This document shows positions 1-8,913 of a DNA stretch of 64,000 nucleotides, one piece after another; position 1 is the first letter of the stretch, and every line of letters begins with the position of its first letter. Below the pieces are notes generated by a model. That model was not told where the DNA came from. It ran no database searches and saw nothing but the letters and a program-made list of their open reading frames with translations. A program made the position numbers and the translations under genes. The DNA is from an uncultured Psychrobacter sp. (GTDB lineage Bacteria; Pseudomonadota; Gammaproteobacteria; Pseudomonadales; Moraxellaceae), in contig NZ_CANKZC010000002.1 of assembly GCF_947488565.1 (NCBI RefSeq), forward strand, positions 186,001-250,000. The letters run 5' to 3'.

Positions 1-1
1 C

Positions 2-844
2 ATCATCTGGGTATTTGATGGTGCAGCAAATGTTATTTTTGAGGTGTTGGGTATATCAACTGCGCGTCAAGATGATATGACGTCAGAAGATATTTATGCC
101 GTTATGGATGCTGGGGCTGAAGCTGGGGTATTAAAAAAGCAAGAACATCATTTGATAGAAAATATCTTCGAGATGCAAGAGCGGACCGTCACCTCAGTGA
201 TGAATCCACGCGAACATATCGTTTACTTTGATACCAAAACAAGTACCGACAAAGTGGTCGAGACCATGATCGAGCAACCCCACAATAAGTTTTTGGTGTG
301 CAATGATGATGACTTAGAGCATATCATTGGTTATGTAGAGTCTCGTAGCTTTTTAGCGTTAGTCCTTAATCAGCAAAAGGTTAGTTTAACCGATAAAGCG
401 CTACTAAAGCCCGCCCTCTTCGTGCCCGACACCTTATCTTTGTTTGAAGTGCTAGAGATGTTCAAATCCACTGGTGCAGACTTTGCCGTCATCGTCAATG
501 AGTATGCAATGGTCGTGGGCGTCATTACGCTTAAAGACGTGATGAGTATCGTCATGGGTGAGCTTGTTACGTTAGAAGATCAGCCTATTGTCCAGCGTAC
601 TGATAATTCTTGGCTGATCGACGGTATGACGCCTATCGAAGATGTGGTTCGTGCTTTAGATATCGTAAACTTACCGCGCAATCAAAACTATGAAACCATC
701 AGTGGTTTTATGATGTATATGCTGCGAAAAATACCCAAAAAAACGGATACCATCGAATATGCCAACTATCGGTTTGAAATACTAGATACTGAAAAATTAA
801 AAATCAATCAGATGCTAGTGACCAAACTTGAAGAAACTGCCTAG
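2..844 (+). CDS. CorC/HlyC-family (CNNM-like) CBS-domain membrane protein, 5' end outside window
   Basis: The frame is open to the left edge and reads IIWVFDGAANVIFEVLGIS before the first possible start (GTG at 44). That fits the end of a DUF21 membrane domain, so this is a fragment lacking most of its N-terminal transmembrane part. Counting from the GTG, residues ~50-110 and ~125-175 form a CBS pair, which binds nucleotides in this family. Residues ~195-262 form the CorC_HlyC C-terminal domain. Family members are inner-membrane proteins tied to Mg2+/Co2+ efflux or resistance; the old 'hemolysin' label is generally doubted. Family assignment is firm; the transported ion cannot be told from sequence. 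Confidence 0.85.
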   Translation: MIWVFDGAANVIFEVLGISTARQDDMTSEDIYAVMDAGAEAGVLKKQEHHLIENIFEMQERTVTSVMNPREHIVYFDTKTSTDKVVETMIEQPHNKFLVCNDDDLEHIIGYVESRSFLALVLNQQKVSLTDKALLKPALFVPDTLSLFEVLEMFKSTGADFAVIVNEYAMVVGVITLKDVMSIVMGELVTLEDQPIVQRTDNSWLIDGMTPIEDVVRALDIVNLPRNQNYETISGFMMYMLRKIPKKTDTIEYANYRFEILDTEKLKINQMLVTKLEETA

Positions 845-925
845 ACATTCTGCAAAAACAGCTTTTTCTTGGAGAGGTCTGTCGATGATCTCAAAAACAA
901 ATAGTGAGAGCAGTAAGTAACCTAC

Positions 926-1651
926 TCAATCTCGTGCACCAAATATCGCTGTGCCAACCCTTACCATCGTAGAGCCGTTAGCAATAGCGGCTGCCATATC
1001 ATTACTCATACCCATACTAAGCGTATCCCAAGCTTCTAAATCCGGATGTTCTTGCTTTGTCTTTTCAAATAACATCTTCGTGCGTTTAAACGCATCTGTA
1101 TTAGACTTGGCAGGAATAATCATTAAACCGCGTAATTGCAGGCGCTCATAGTCCTTAATAGTTGCTATTAAATCGGGCAAATCCTCAGGGCGACAACCCG
1201 ACTTACTTTCCTCATCATCTATATTAAGTTGTATAAGCACATTCAGTGGCGGCATATCTGTTGGACGCTGATCGTTTAGACGTTTTGCAATGATGTCACG
1301 CTCAAGCGTTTGTACCCAATCAAAGTTTTCGGCAATGTCACGAGTCTTGTTACGCTGAACATGTCCAATATAATGCCATACGATAGAGGCAGCTTCAGGC
1401 TGACCTTGTAGTGTCTTGATTTTTTCAATGGCTTCTTGCAGATAGTTCTCACCAAAATCCCGTTGTCCTTGCCGAGCCAATATAGCGATCATATCAGCAG
1501 GCTTGGTTTTTGAAACTGCAAGCAATATGACGTCTGATGCTGATCTAGTAACTCTTTTCTGATCCGTTATTAAATCATTGGCCTGCACATAGGCTTGAGT
1601 TACTTGTTCGTTAACCTGTTGCCAGTTGGCGATTAAACGATGCTCATTCAT
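926..1651 (-). CDS. yggS: YggS/PLPBP family pyridoxal-phosphate homeostasis protein
   Basis: A 241-residue protein with the hallmarks of the family: AVSKTKP carrying the PLP-binding lysine (K48), FGENYLQEA, WHYIGHVQRNK, and the phosphate-binding end SMGMSNDM...GSTMVRVGTAIFG. It is a cytosolic single-domain TIM-barrel protein with no known catalytic reaction, which buffers free PLP and affects amino-acid and keto-acid pools. The length is usual apart from about 12 extra residues before the first motif. An AAGGA ribosome site precedes the ATG. It is divergent from pilT, the arrangement seen in Pseudomonas. Confidence 0.95.
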   Translation of the reverse strand: MNEHRLIANWQQVNEQVTQAYVQANDLITDQKRVTRSASDVILLAVSKTKPADMIAILARQGQRDFGENYLQEAIEKIKTLQGQPEAASIVWHYIGHVQRNKTRDIAENFDWVQTLERDIIAKRLNDQRPTDMPPLNVLIQLNIDDEESKSGCRPEDLPDLIATIKDYERLQLRGLMIIPAKSNTDAFKRTKMLFEKTKQEHPDLEAWDTLSMGMSNDMAAAIANGSTMVRVGTAIFGARD

Positions 1652-1982
1652 ATTGTATCCTTCTTATTATCTTTTCTGTCATCCAAAAATTGGTTTATAA
1701 AACCTTGAACATATAGTACTTGGCAAAAATTTTCTAAGAAAATTATACCGTTAATCGTCATTATTTACATTTAATCTGTTTCTTTTATGATAGAAATTGA
1801 CTATTATTGTTATTAATTTGTTACTTTAGCTCACTTGCACTACTAAAGTAGATATGAGCTGTAAATAAAGTAAAGATAGTGTTATTAGTCTCCTAATAGC
1901 TCTATAAAGCTTTGAAGTAATTTTAACCCAGAAACTCTTTATTGCTCATTTTTACTGTACTGCTAGATAGGAACGCTCGACC
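1652..1982. promoter_or_regulatory. yggS/pilT divergent intergenic region
   Basis: This 331-bp AT-rich stretch separates the divergent starts of yggS and pilT and must hold both promoters. I see no conserved RNA, repeat or coding frame, and could not single out convincing -35/-10 pairs. Confidence 0.5.
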
Positions 1983-3038
1983 ATGGCTGAAAAAAGCAAC
2001 TTAAGCATCGAAGATCTGCTGCGATTCACTGTTAAACATAAAGCATCAGACTTGCATCTATCAGCTGGCATGCCCGCCGTTATTCGAGCCGATGGCGAAA
2101 TCACCCGTATTAATATGCCGGTTATGAGTCATCAAACTGTGCATCAGCTGATTTATGACATCATGAATGATAAACAGCGTGCTGACTTTGAGGAGTTTTT
2201 TGAGACTGACTTCTCGTTTGAGATTCCAAACCTAGCGCGCTTTCGGGTAAATGCTTTTAATCAAAACCGCGGTGCTGGTGCTGTCTTTCGTACCATTCCT
2301 TCAGAAGTTCTCACTTTAGAGGACTTAGGAATGGGTGATGTATTTAAACAAGTTTCGAACTTTAAACGTGGTGTGGTACTGGTAACAGGGCCGACTGGTT
2401 CTGGTAAATCTACTACCTTAGCGGCAATGATCGACTATATCAATGATACACGCAAAGAGCATATTTTGACTATCGAAGACCCTATCGAATTTGTTCATGC
2501 ATCTAAAAAGAGTCTTATCAACCAGCGTGAAGTCCACCGTGATACGTTAGGTTTTGAGCCTGCACTACGCTCCGCATTACGGGAGGATCCAGACGTTATT
2601 TTGGTCGGTGAGCTACGTGACCTTGAAACGATTCGTTTGGCTTTGACCGCTGCTGAAACTGGTCACTTGGTATTTGGCACTTTGCATACCAGCTCTGCTG
2701 CGAAGACAATTGACCGTGTGATCGATGTTTTTCCAGCTGCCGAAAAAGATATGATTCGTGCGATGTTGTCTGAATCACTGCAAGCCGTTATTTCCCAGAC
2801 ACTACTACCAAAGCAAACAGGCGGACGTGTAGCTGCTCACGAAATTATGCTCGGTACACCGGCCATTCGCAATCTCATACGCGAAAACAAAATTGCCCAG
2901 ATGTATTCTGCTATTCAGACTGGTGCTGGTGACGGCATGATTACGCTCGACCAAACTCTTAAGAACTTAGTCAGCAAAGGCACTATTAGCAAAGACGTCG
3001 CTCGTCCTTATGCAAAACAGCCTGAAGCATTTATATAA
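1983..3038 (+). CDS. pilT: Type IV pilus retraction ATPase PilT
   Basis: A 351-residue hexameric secretion-type ATPase that powers pilus retraction (twitching, DNA uptake) at the cytoplasmic face of the inner membrane. Walker A GPTGSGKST lies at residues 136-144, followed by an Asp-box/Walker B region (REDPDVILVGE) and the His box (TGHLVFGTLHT). The PilT-specific AIRNLIRE retraction motif is at residues 294-301, which separates it from PilB or GspE. Full length for the family. pilU follows after 84 bp, so the two are probably cotranscribed. Confidence 0.97.
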   Translation: MAEKSNLSIEDLLRFTVKHKASDLHLSAGMPAVIRADGEITRINMPVMSHQTVHQLIYDIMNDKQRADFEEFFETDFSFEIPNLARFRVNAFNQNRGAGAVFRTIPSEVLTLEDLGMGDVFKQVSNFKRGVVLVTGPTGSGKSTTLAAMIDYINDTRKEHILTIEDPIEFVHASKKSLINQREVHRDTLGFEPALRSALREDPDVILVGELRDLETIRLALTAAETGHLVFGTLHTSSAAKTIDRVIDVFPAAEKDMIRAMLSESLQAVISQTLLPKQTGGRVAAHEIMLGTPAIRNLIRENKIAQMYSAIQTGAGDGMITLDQTLKNLVSKGTISKDVARPYAKQPEAFI

Positions 3039-3122
3039 TACTGATTTGACCCTCTTATTCTTACATTATATTTAGTACCTTTAACTTATTTTTTAATAAC
3101 TCACTTTTAATTTGGATATGAT

Positions 3123-4244
3123 ATGGACTTCGATAAATTACTGCAACTCATGGTTAAAAAGAACGGCTCTGACTTGTTTATTACAGCTGGCGTCGCTCCT
3201 TCTATGAAAATAAACGGTACTATTTGTCCTGTAGGACAAGCGCCATTAACTGGTGAGCAAACTTTGCTTTTGGTCAAAAGTCTTATGACCTACAATCAGC
3301 AAAAAGAGTTTGAAGACACCAATGAATGTCAGTTTGCCATCTCAGATAAATCGCAGCTGGCGCGCTTTCGGGTCAGTGCTTTTATGCAGCGTGATATGGC
3401 AGGCATGGTTTTACGAAAAATCGAAAACAAAATTCCAACGGTTGAAGAGCTGCGCCTGCCTCCCTCGCTAAAAGAGTTGGCAATGAAAAAGCGTGGTATC
3501 ATCTTATTAGTCGGTGCTACAGGGACAGGCAAATCAACCACGCTTGCTTCTATGATCGGTCATCGTAACCAAAACTCTCATGGTCATATTATTACTATCG
3601 AAGATCCCATTGAGTTTGTACATCAGCATAAAGGCTGTATCGTTACGCAGCGTGAAGTTGGTGTCGATACTTTATCATTTGAAGCTGGGCTAAAAAACAC
3701 CTTGCGCCAAGCGCCTGATGTTATCCTTATTGGTGAAATTCGTAACCGTGAAGTGATGGACTATGCGATCCAATATGCTGAAACAGGACATTTGGTTTTT
3801 GCAACATTGCACGCAAATAATGCCAACCAAGCGATCGATCGTATTATCCATTTCTTTGAAGCTGATCGTCACAATCAGTTGTTCATGGATCTCTCGCTCA
3901 ACTTACAAGCTATTGTTGCGCAGCAGCTTATCCAAACGCCAGATGGCAAAGGCTACCGTGCAGCAATTGAGGTGCTACTCAACTCACAGCTGATTAGTGA
4001 CTATATCCGTAAGGGTGAACTACACGAAATCAAAGAAGTAATGACGCGCTCACGTGATAGTGGCATGCAAACCTTTGATCAAGCATTGTTCGACTTATAC
4101 GAAAATGGTGACATTACTTACCAAGATGCGATTAAACATGCGGACTCTCCAAATGATTTGCGCTTAAAAATCAAACTAAACAGTAAAAATGGCAGTAAAG
4201 ACATTGAAGAAAATGCCAGCAGCCTGTCTTTAAATATTGGCTAA
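3123..4244 (+). CDS. pilU: PilT-like type IV pilus ATPase PilU
   Basis: A 373-residue paralog of PilT with Walker A GATGTGKST at residues 131-139, RQAPDVILIGE and TGHLVFATLHA. In the equivalent AIRNLIRE position it has the divergent LNSQLISDYIRKGE, which together with position downstream of pilT and a longer C-terminal tail identifies PilU. PilU is known to act as a PilT-dependent accessory motor that helps retraction under load. A bidirectional terminator follows at 4284-4316. Confidence 0.95.
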   Translation: MDFDKLLQLMVKKNGSDLFITAGVAPSMKINGTICPVGQAPLTGEQTLLLVKSLMTYNQQKEFEDTNECQFAISDKSQLARFRVSAFMQRDMAGMVLRKIENKIPTVEELRLPPSLKELAMKKRGIILLVGATGTGKSTTLASMIGHRNQNSHGHIITIEDPIEFVHQHKGCIVTQREVGVDTLSFEAGLKNTLRQAPDVILIGEIRNREVMDYAIQYAETGHLVFATLHANNANQAIDRIIHFFEADRHNQLFMDLSLNLQAIVAQQLIQTPDGKGYRAAIEVLLNSQLISDYIRKGELHEIKEVMTRSRDSGMQTFDQALFDLYENGDITYQDAIKHADSPNDLRLKIKLNSKNGSKDIEENASSLSLNIG

Positions 4245-4283
4245 TTGCAATTTATTAAAATCAAGAAAACCCAGCACACAAAT

Positions 4284-4316
4284 AAAAAACCGCTCTCAAA
4301 TTGAGGGCGGTTTTTT
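4284..4316. terminator. Bidirectional terminator between pilU and fur
   Basis: ACCGCTCTC and GAGGGCGGT form a stem (one G-U pair) around AAATT, flanked by an A-run on the left and a T-run on the right. It can serve both pilU on the plus strand and fur on the minus strand. Confidence 0.9.
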
Positions 4317-4336
4317 GTTTTGGTTAAGTCTGTTGA

Positions 4337-4771
4337 TTATTTTGCACTGTCTTTACATTCTTGATTGTTGCAAATACCATATAACACCAGTGAGTGCCCA
4401 GACAGTTTAAAGCCATGCTCCGCTGCTACCTTTAGCTGCTCTTCTTCAATGACTTCATTGTGAAACTCAATAATCTTGCCACAAACATCACAAACCAGAT
4501 GATCGTGATGCTCTTCTTGAGTGATTTCGAACACTGACAAATTGTTTTCAAAGTTATGCCGTTCGACAATACCTGCTTGCTCGAACTGCGTCAATACTCG
4601 GTAAACTGTCGCCAATCCCACATCTTCGCCTTGCTCGATAAGCGCCTTGTATACCTCTTCTGCACTCATATGATGCAGCTCTGCTCTCTCAAGTAGCTCT
4701 AAAATTTTGATACGCGGTAAAGTTACTTTTAATCCTGCTTTACGTAAGTCCTGATTGGTAAAAGAAGCCAT
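4337..4771 (-). CDS. fur: Ferric uptake regulator Fur
   Basis: A 144-residue metal-dependent repressor of iron-uptake genes. An N-terminal winged helix (GLKVTLPRIKILELLE...MSAEEVYKAL...GLATVYRVLTQFEQAGIV) is followed by the dimerisation/metal domain with EEHHDHLVCDVCG and a second Cys pair CNNQEC. The start at MASFTNQDL is chosen because family members begin just before QDLRKAGLKVT and AAGGGAT precedes it. A longer frame to 4825 exists but adds an atypical hydrophobic leader. Divergent from bamE, a conserved arrangement in gammaproteobacteria. Confidence 0.96.
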   Translation of the reverse strand: MASFTNQDLRKAGLKVTLPRIKILELLERAELHHMSAEEVYKALIEQGEDVGLATVYRVLTQFEQAGIVERHNFENNLSVFEITQEEHHDHLVCDVCGKIIEFHNEVIEEEQLKVAAEHGFKLSGHSLVLYGICNNQECKDSAK

Positions 4772-4905
4772 AATATCCCTTCTGACTGTTAAAGTCTTAA
4801 CAAATAAAAATTGAAAAATAGCCATAGTGAATTAATAGCTAGGCTATGCCCTCACTTTAAAAATAATGCTAAAAATAAAATATATTGTAGTTATAAGCTT
4901 ATGAA

Positions 4906-4934
4906 TTGACACTATAAATTACTGAGTATATCAG
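4906..4934 (+). promoter_or_regulatory. Candidate sigma-70 promoter for bamE
   Basis: A perfect -35 hexamer TTGACA at 4906-4911 lies 17 bp before a weak -10 TATCAG at 4929-4934, in the fur/bamE divergent region and about 120 bp before the bamE start. Visual match only. Confidence 0.4.
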
Positions 4935-5054
4935 GTAGCATTTGGTAAATAATGTCGTAAGTGGTAGGCAATTGCAAGTAAATGACGTATCATTTGTTCA
5001 AGATTGCCGGCAAGACTTGCTCAATATGCATTTAGCCGCGCCTAACCCATTTTT

Positions 5055-5489
5055 ATGAGCCATCTTACCATGATAAAGCTATTAAATCGTTCTCCCCTTG
5101 GCCGTCAGTCATCTCATTACTCAGCCAATCTGCGCAAAATTATGATTACTGCAACCCTTGGCATTACTGTTGCCCTATCTGGTTGCTCATTATTTAATGT
5201 TTATAGAATTGATTTACCACAAGGTACACCAATCACTCAAACTCAAGCTCAAAAATTACAAGTAGGCATGAATCAAAACCAAGTATTGTACATACTAGGG
5301 AGCCCTGCTATCAAAGACACATTAGCACCCAATCGTTGGGATTATATCTACGACTACCAGGCAGGCACAGAAGGTGAGCGCAAAGGTATCACAGATGTCA
5401 AAAATGCCAGCCAGCATTTGATTGTCTATTTTGATGGCAATGGTATTGTCACTCGTATCGAAGGTATAGAGACCCTACCTCAGTCTTAA
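5055..5489 (+). CDS. bamE: Outer membrane protein assembly factor BamE (SmpA/OmlA)
   Basis: A 144-residue small lipoprotein of the BAM complex that inserts beta-barrel proteins into the outer membrane. A signal segment ends in the lipobox LSGC (lipidated Cys44), then the BamE core: YRIDLPQGTPIT, a KLQVGMNQNQVLYILGSP turn and RWDYIYDYQAG. The N-terminus is longer than usual before the hydrophobic stretch, so in-frame ATGs at residues 6 or 30 are possible alternative starts. It sits divergent from fur and upstream of convergent rnfH, as in Pseudomonas and Acinetobacter. Confidence 0.93.
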   Translation: MSHLTMIKLLNRSPLGRQSSHYSANLRKIMITATLGITVALSGCSLFNVYRIDLPQGTPITQTQAQKLQVGMNQNQVLYILGSPAIKDTLAPNRWDYIYDYQAGTEGERKGITDVKNASQHLIVYFDGNGIVTRIEGIETLPQS

Positions 5490-5515
5490 GTCTTAACTGC
5501 CTCAATCCTAACCAT

Positions 5516-5884
5516 TTATATTTGCTTTTTCTTATCACGGTTTTTGCGCTGAGACATGGGATCAGCGCTTAAACTACGGTATACCTCGATGCGATCTAGC
5601 GGTTGTAATATGTAGCTTATAGGCTGTTTTTGTGCATAGATGCCTACATGCCAGCGCTTGGCAGTAGGCGTTGTCATACTTGCTACTTGTTCGCACCATA
5701 CAGCCAAGTTGGGAAACTTATTTAACCAGCCAGCTTGTTCTAGTGCTTCATATAGAGTCGTACCTTCAACGACTTGTAATGTCAGATAATGTTGGCGCTT
5801 TACATCCTCAGCATAGGCCAGTTGCACTGTCATCATGGCGGGCTTATGAGAGCGTTTAGACGTCTTCTCTATCAACTCAGCCAT
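5516..5884 (-). CDS. rnfH: RnfH family ubiquitin-fold protein
   Basis: A 122-residue protein with the beta-grasp core: MTVQLAYAEDVKRQ, EGTTLYEALEQAGW, VGIYAQKQPISYILQPLDRIEVYRSLSADP and a basic tail. Biochemical function of RnfH is unsettled. The start at MAELIEKTSK gives a 13-bp overlap with the end of the upstream transporter gene, suggesting translational coupling. The longer frame to 5953 would overlap far more and adds unrelated sequence. The partner ratA is not next to it. Confidence 0.85.
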   Translation of the reverse strand: MAELIEKTSKRSHKPAMMTVQLAYAEDVKRQHYLTLQVVEGTTLYEALEQAGWLNKFPNLAVWCEQVASMTTPTAKRWHVGIYAQKQPISYILQPLDRIEVYRSLSADPMSQRKNRDKKKQI

Positions 5885-7029
5885 AGCAGTATCCAACCTA
5901 CTAATGCTAAAATCAGTGCTAACGGTACAATGAGACGAATGGCCACGCGCCATAGGTTATACGATGCTTCACTGCCAAAGTTTAAAGACTTACGCAAGTG
6001 ACTGATTTTCATATGCCAGCCGGCAAATATAGACAGCACTAGCACTGCAATACTACTCACTATAACCAATAGACCCACTAGCCAAGCTGTCGGTACTATT
6101 GTGACTAGTAATACACCTACAATCAATGTTATAACCAAGCCGACCACTAGGCCAAATTTATGCGCTAGCTGCTGGGCGCTATAATATAACAAATAGCTTG
6201 CTACAAATAATACGCCTGCATGGTATAGCAGTTGCCCAATGGGCGGTAGTGCTAAGCCACTACTGAACAATGCAACGATACCAATGACTAGCTGCAGTAT
6301 CCAGATGGGTAGCACCAGTTTGGCAGCACGATAGGTATGAGGAGTCTTAGTCGAATGTAGCTTAGTCGAATGTGACTTGGTTACATTGAGACCGTCTGGC
6401 TCTACTGCAGTTACTGTCTGCTTCGTCACTAGATGCTGACCAAACCAGTATAGTCCAGTACCTGCTCCTACACTGACCAACGCAAGTGCAACCGCTCGTG
6501 CCCATTCGGTTAAGTTAATGTTGGTCATGGCAAATTCAACTTGCGGGAGCCCATTGGTCAGGCCCATCACTAAGCCTACAACCATCAGACCTAGACCTAT
6601 AGGTAGAGGCGCGACCCCAAGCAAACTTAACAATACTGCAATCACCATTAAACCACTAGCAACCGCAAAAACTGGCAAGTTAGGAGCACTATTTAGCTCT
6701 GTCAGCGCAGACAAAAGACCGCTACTTGCTCCAGATATTATAAGTGCAGCAATCGCAATCGCGACTACCGCTGTCAACCAACCAAAACTACGCCATAACG
6801 GACTAGCATCAGCTTCGCGGGTGAGTTTTTGCATACCTGCTAAGGGTGCTTCAATACTACGATACGCCAAAGCAATCTCTGCATAAATCACTGGCAATGA
6901 AACCAATACCATCGCAAATAGCCACAACAACCAAAAGTCTATTTCACCAATTGAAGTAGGTGCAAACCAGCGAAAAAGCAGTAGTGGCAACAGTGCTGCC
7001 ATAAAATAAGAAGCATAGCGGACCATCAT
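5872..7029 (-). CDS. Multi-pass inner-membrane protein resembling NSS-family sodium symporters
   Basis: A 385-residue protein with about 10-11 hydrophobic segments and short loops. FAMVLVSLPVIYAEIALAYR near the N-terminus, then WRSFGWLTAVVAIAIAALI, and the C-terminal NLWRVAIRLIVPLAL resemble the neurotransmitter:sodium symporter layout (LeuT-like fold), but the conserved substrate and sodium residues cannot be confirmed by eye. A 15-bp near-perfect direct repeat (about 6348-6377) in a hydrophilic loop gives a Ser-Thr-Lys-rich stretch. It overlaps rnfH by 13 bp, so the two probably form an operon. Substrate unknown. Confidence 0.6.
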   Translation of the reverse strand: MMVRYASYFMAALLPLLLFRWFAPTSIGEIDFWLLWLFAMVLVSLPVIYAEIALAYRSIEAPLAGMQKLTREADASPLWRSFGWLTAVVAIAIAALIISGASSGLLSALTELNSAPNLPVFAVASGLMVIAVLLSLLGVAPLPIGLGLMVVGLVMGLTNGLPQVEFAMTNINLTEWARAVALALVSVGAGTGLYWFGQHLVTKQTVTAVEPDGLNVTKSHSTKLHSTKTPHTYRAAKLVLPIWILQLVIGIVALFSSGLALPPIGQLLYHAGVLFVASYLLYYSAQQLAHKFGLVVGLVITLIVGVLLVTIVPTAWLVGLLVIVSSIAVLVLSIFAGWHMKISHLRKSLNFGSEASYNLWRVAIRLIVPLALILALVGWILLWLS

Positions 7030-7130
7030 AATCTCAATCCAAACGATCTAAAGTGAATAACAATAGGCAATTATACAGACCCATTAAGGAAGCTGTATTT
7101 CTTTATACAATATAGGGACAGGCACCTATA

Positions 7131-7153
7131 AAAAAACCCCGAAAACGGGGTTT
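7131..7153 (-). terminator. Terminator of the cytochrome c4 gene
   Basis: Perfect stem ACCCCG/CGGGGT with an AAAA loop. On the minus strand a T-run follows, 20 bp past the cytochrome stop codon. Confidence 0.85.
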
Positions 7154-7173
7154 AATAATCAAATAGGCATCAA

Positions 7174-7842
7174 TTAATGGATAGCACTTACATAATCCGA
7201 CAAGATACGAATATCGCGATCTGACAGTCTCGATGCTACCGTCTGCATCATACCCATCTCGCCTTCTTTGGCTGCATCGTTGACACGTTTTTGATCGTCG
7301 CTTGCAATATCGTCCACGCGGCCCGCTGCACGGAACAGTTTTAGCTGAGTAGCGATGTATTCAGCATGCTGTCCCCCCAAACGTGGAAAAGCTGCAAACT
7401 CGTTACCAGCAGCATCTGGTCCATGACAGCCTGCACAACCAATCACACCGCGTGACTTATCGCCACCTAAATAAAGCTTGGTTGCTTCTTGATTGGTTGC
7501 AGGATTACCAAAGCCCACGCCCCAAGGTGACTGCTCAGCATAGTAACCTGATACGTTAGCCATATCTTGCTGCGACAAATTAGCAACTTGCGACTGCATA
7601 ATGCCGTTTTTGCGGTATCCAGATTTAAAATTGACCAATTGCTTATATAAGTACTTTACATTTTGACCGCCAAGATTTGGCTGAGCTGGCACGACACTCA
7701 CTCCATCAACACCATGACAAGCGGCACAGACCGTTTCTGCGATTTGTTTACCTGCATTAGCGTCATATTCAGGAACAATAATAGCAGCTTGTACGCTGAA
7801 ACTTGCAACACATAAGCTGGCGGCAGCGATTAACTTTTTCAT
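7174..7842 (-). CDS. Periplasmic dihaem cytochrome c4
   Basis: A 222-residue secreted protein with a Sec signal peptide (MKKLIAAASLCVASFSVQA, cleavage about residue 19). It has two haem-binding motifs, CAACH at 39-43 and CAGCH at 136-140, each in a class I cytochrome c domain, with the family's PNLGGQ and PRLGGQHAEY segments. Cytochrome c4 carries electrons in the periplasm between the bc1 complex or dehydrogenases and terminal oxidases. AGGA precedes the ATG. A monohaem cytochrome lies directly upstream on the same strand. Confidence 0.93.
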   Translation of the reverse strand: MKKLIAAASLCVASFSVQAAIIVPEYDANAGKQIAETVCAACHGVDGVSVVPAQPNLGGQNVKYLYKQLVNFKSGYRKNGIMQSQVANLSQQDMANVSGYYAEQSPWGVGFGNPATNQEATKLYLGGDKSRGVIGCAGCHGPDAAGNEFAAFPRLGGQHAEYIATQLKLFRAAGRVDDIASDDQKRVNDAAKEGEMGMMQTVASRLSDRDIRILSDYVSAIH

Positions 7843-8189
7843 TGATACAGATCCTACTAACTCGCCGTAAGCATTATCTCGATTGATTGTATTAACAGAG
7901 CACTCACCAAATCACACAAGCACGTCTACAGCTTGACTAAATTAATCATGAAATTTGCGGTGTTCATAACAAGCAGCCCGAAAGCACTTACTAACATCAG
8001 GGTTTATTTGCAATTATTATAGCAAGACTTTAAAGAATTTGCCTACTTAATCATGGTAACTAACGTTTTTTTATCTAAAACTAAGCATACAACATATTTT
8101 GTAAATCATCTGCCCGTTTTATAAAATCTTATAGGTATCATTAGGATACTCAAGGGTCTATAAAGTAGAATTGACAGCTAAGTTTCTCG
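7843..8189. other. Gene-free stretch between two cytochrome genes
   Basis: 347 bp, AT-rich, no coding frame or clear hairpin. It presumably carries the promoter of the cytochrome c4 gene; no -35/-10 pair stands out. Confidence 0.5.
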
Positions 8190-8525
8190 CTACTTACTCA
8201 TATACTCAATCAATTTGCGATAATCATCATCACTACAGCTGTCACATAGTCCACCCGCTGGCATTTGAATCATGCCGCCCTTTACGGAATCAATCAGTGC
8301 AGGCATACCTTTTCGTTCTATAAGGCGTTGCCACTGAGCGCTATCACCTTTCTTGATGGCATTTAATGCCCCACTATCATGACAAGCCGCGCATGAGTCA
8401 TTATAAATTTTGGAGATATCAGTTGCTGCATGACTACTCGTCATAGCAATGCTGATGACAAGTGCCACCATACTACTACTCAAGGCTTGGCCTATTTTAA
8501 TGCTACTAATATTTAATAAACGCAT
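8190..8525 (-). CDS. Cytochrome c5-type monohaem cytochrome
   Basis: A 111-residue exported protein: N-terminal hydrophobic signal ending about SSHA, haem motif CAACH at 45-49, axial-Met segment GGMIQMPAGG and the Cys pair C94/C97 (CDSC) that forms the disulfide typical of the c5 subgroup, ending in DYRKLIEYM. Probably a periplasmic or membrane-tethered electron carrier. AGAGGA precedes the ATG. Adjacent to cytochrome c4, which suggests linked respiratory use. Confidence 0.88.
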   Translation of the reverse strand: MRLLNISSIKIGQALSSSMVALVISIAMTSSHAATDISKIYNDSCAACHDSGALNAIKKGDSAQWQRLIERKGMPALIDSVKGGMIQMPAGGLCDSCSDDDYRKLIEYMSK

Positions 8526-8913
8526 ATGATATCCTCTTTAACAGAATAATCATGTCTACAATTATTCGATACATAAACTTGTTAACTGATAATATCTTAT
8601 ATTGTAACGATATATGTCGAGTCAAAGTAGTATTATCTCGTTTAATGTTAGTAACGCTTAAGCGTTGTATGATAATTTTGCTAAGCTGCTATTCACTTTA
8701 GTGTTATGCTGTCATACATAGAACGGCAGAGATAAGCAATATACCAAATAGATCATCGTAACACTCATCCTTTATCTGACTGCTTATTGGTATTAAAAGT
8801 CATTTTAAGTTTCATATTATCGATGTGACAGCTAGCCGCTTATCTTTTTTTGACTTGTTCTGTGGTGTTATTTCAAACTTCGTTTTAATTTTTTGATTGT
8901 TAATGAGTCATTT
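8526..8913. other. Divergent intergenic region cytochrome c5/engB
   Basis: 388 bp separating divergent genes. No coding frame, repeat or RNA recognised; both promoters must lie here. A TTG at 8893 in frame with engB is a possible but unlikely start. Confidence 0.45.
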
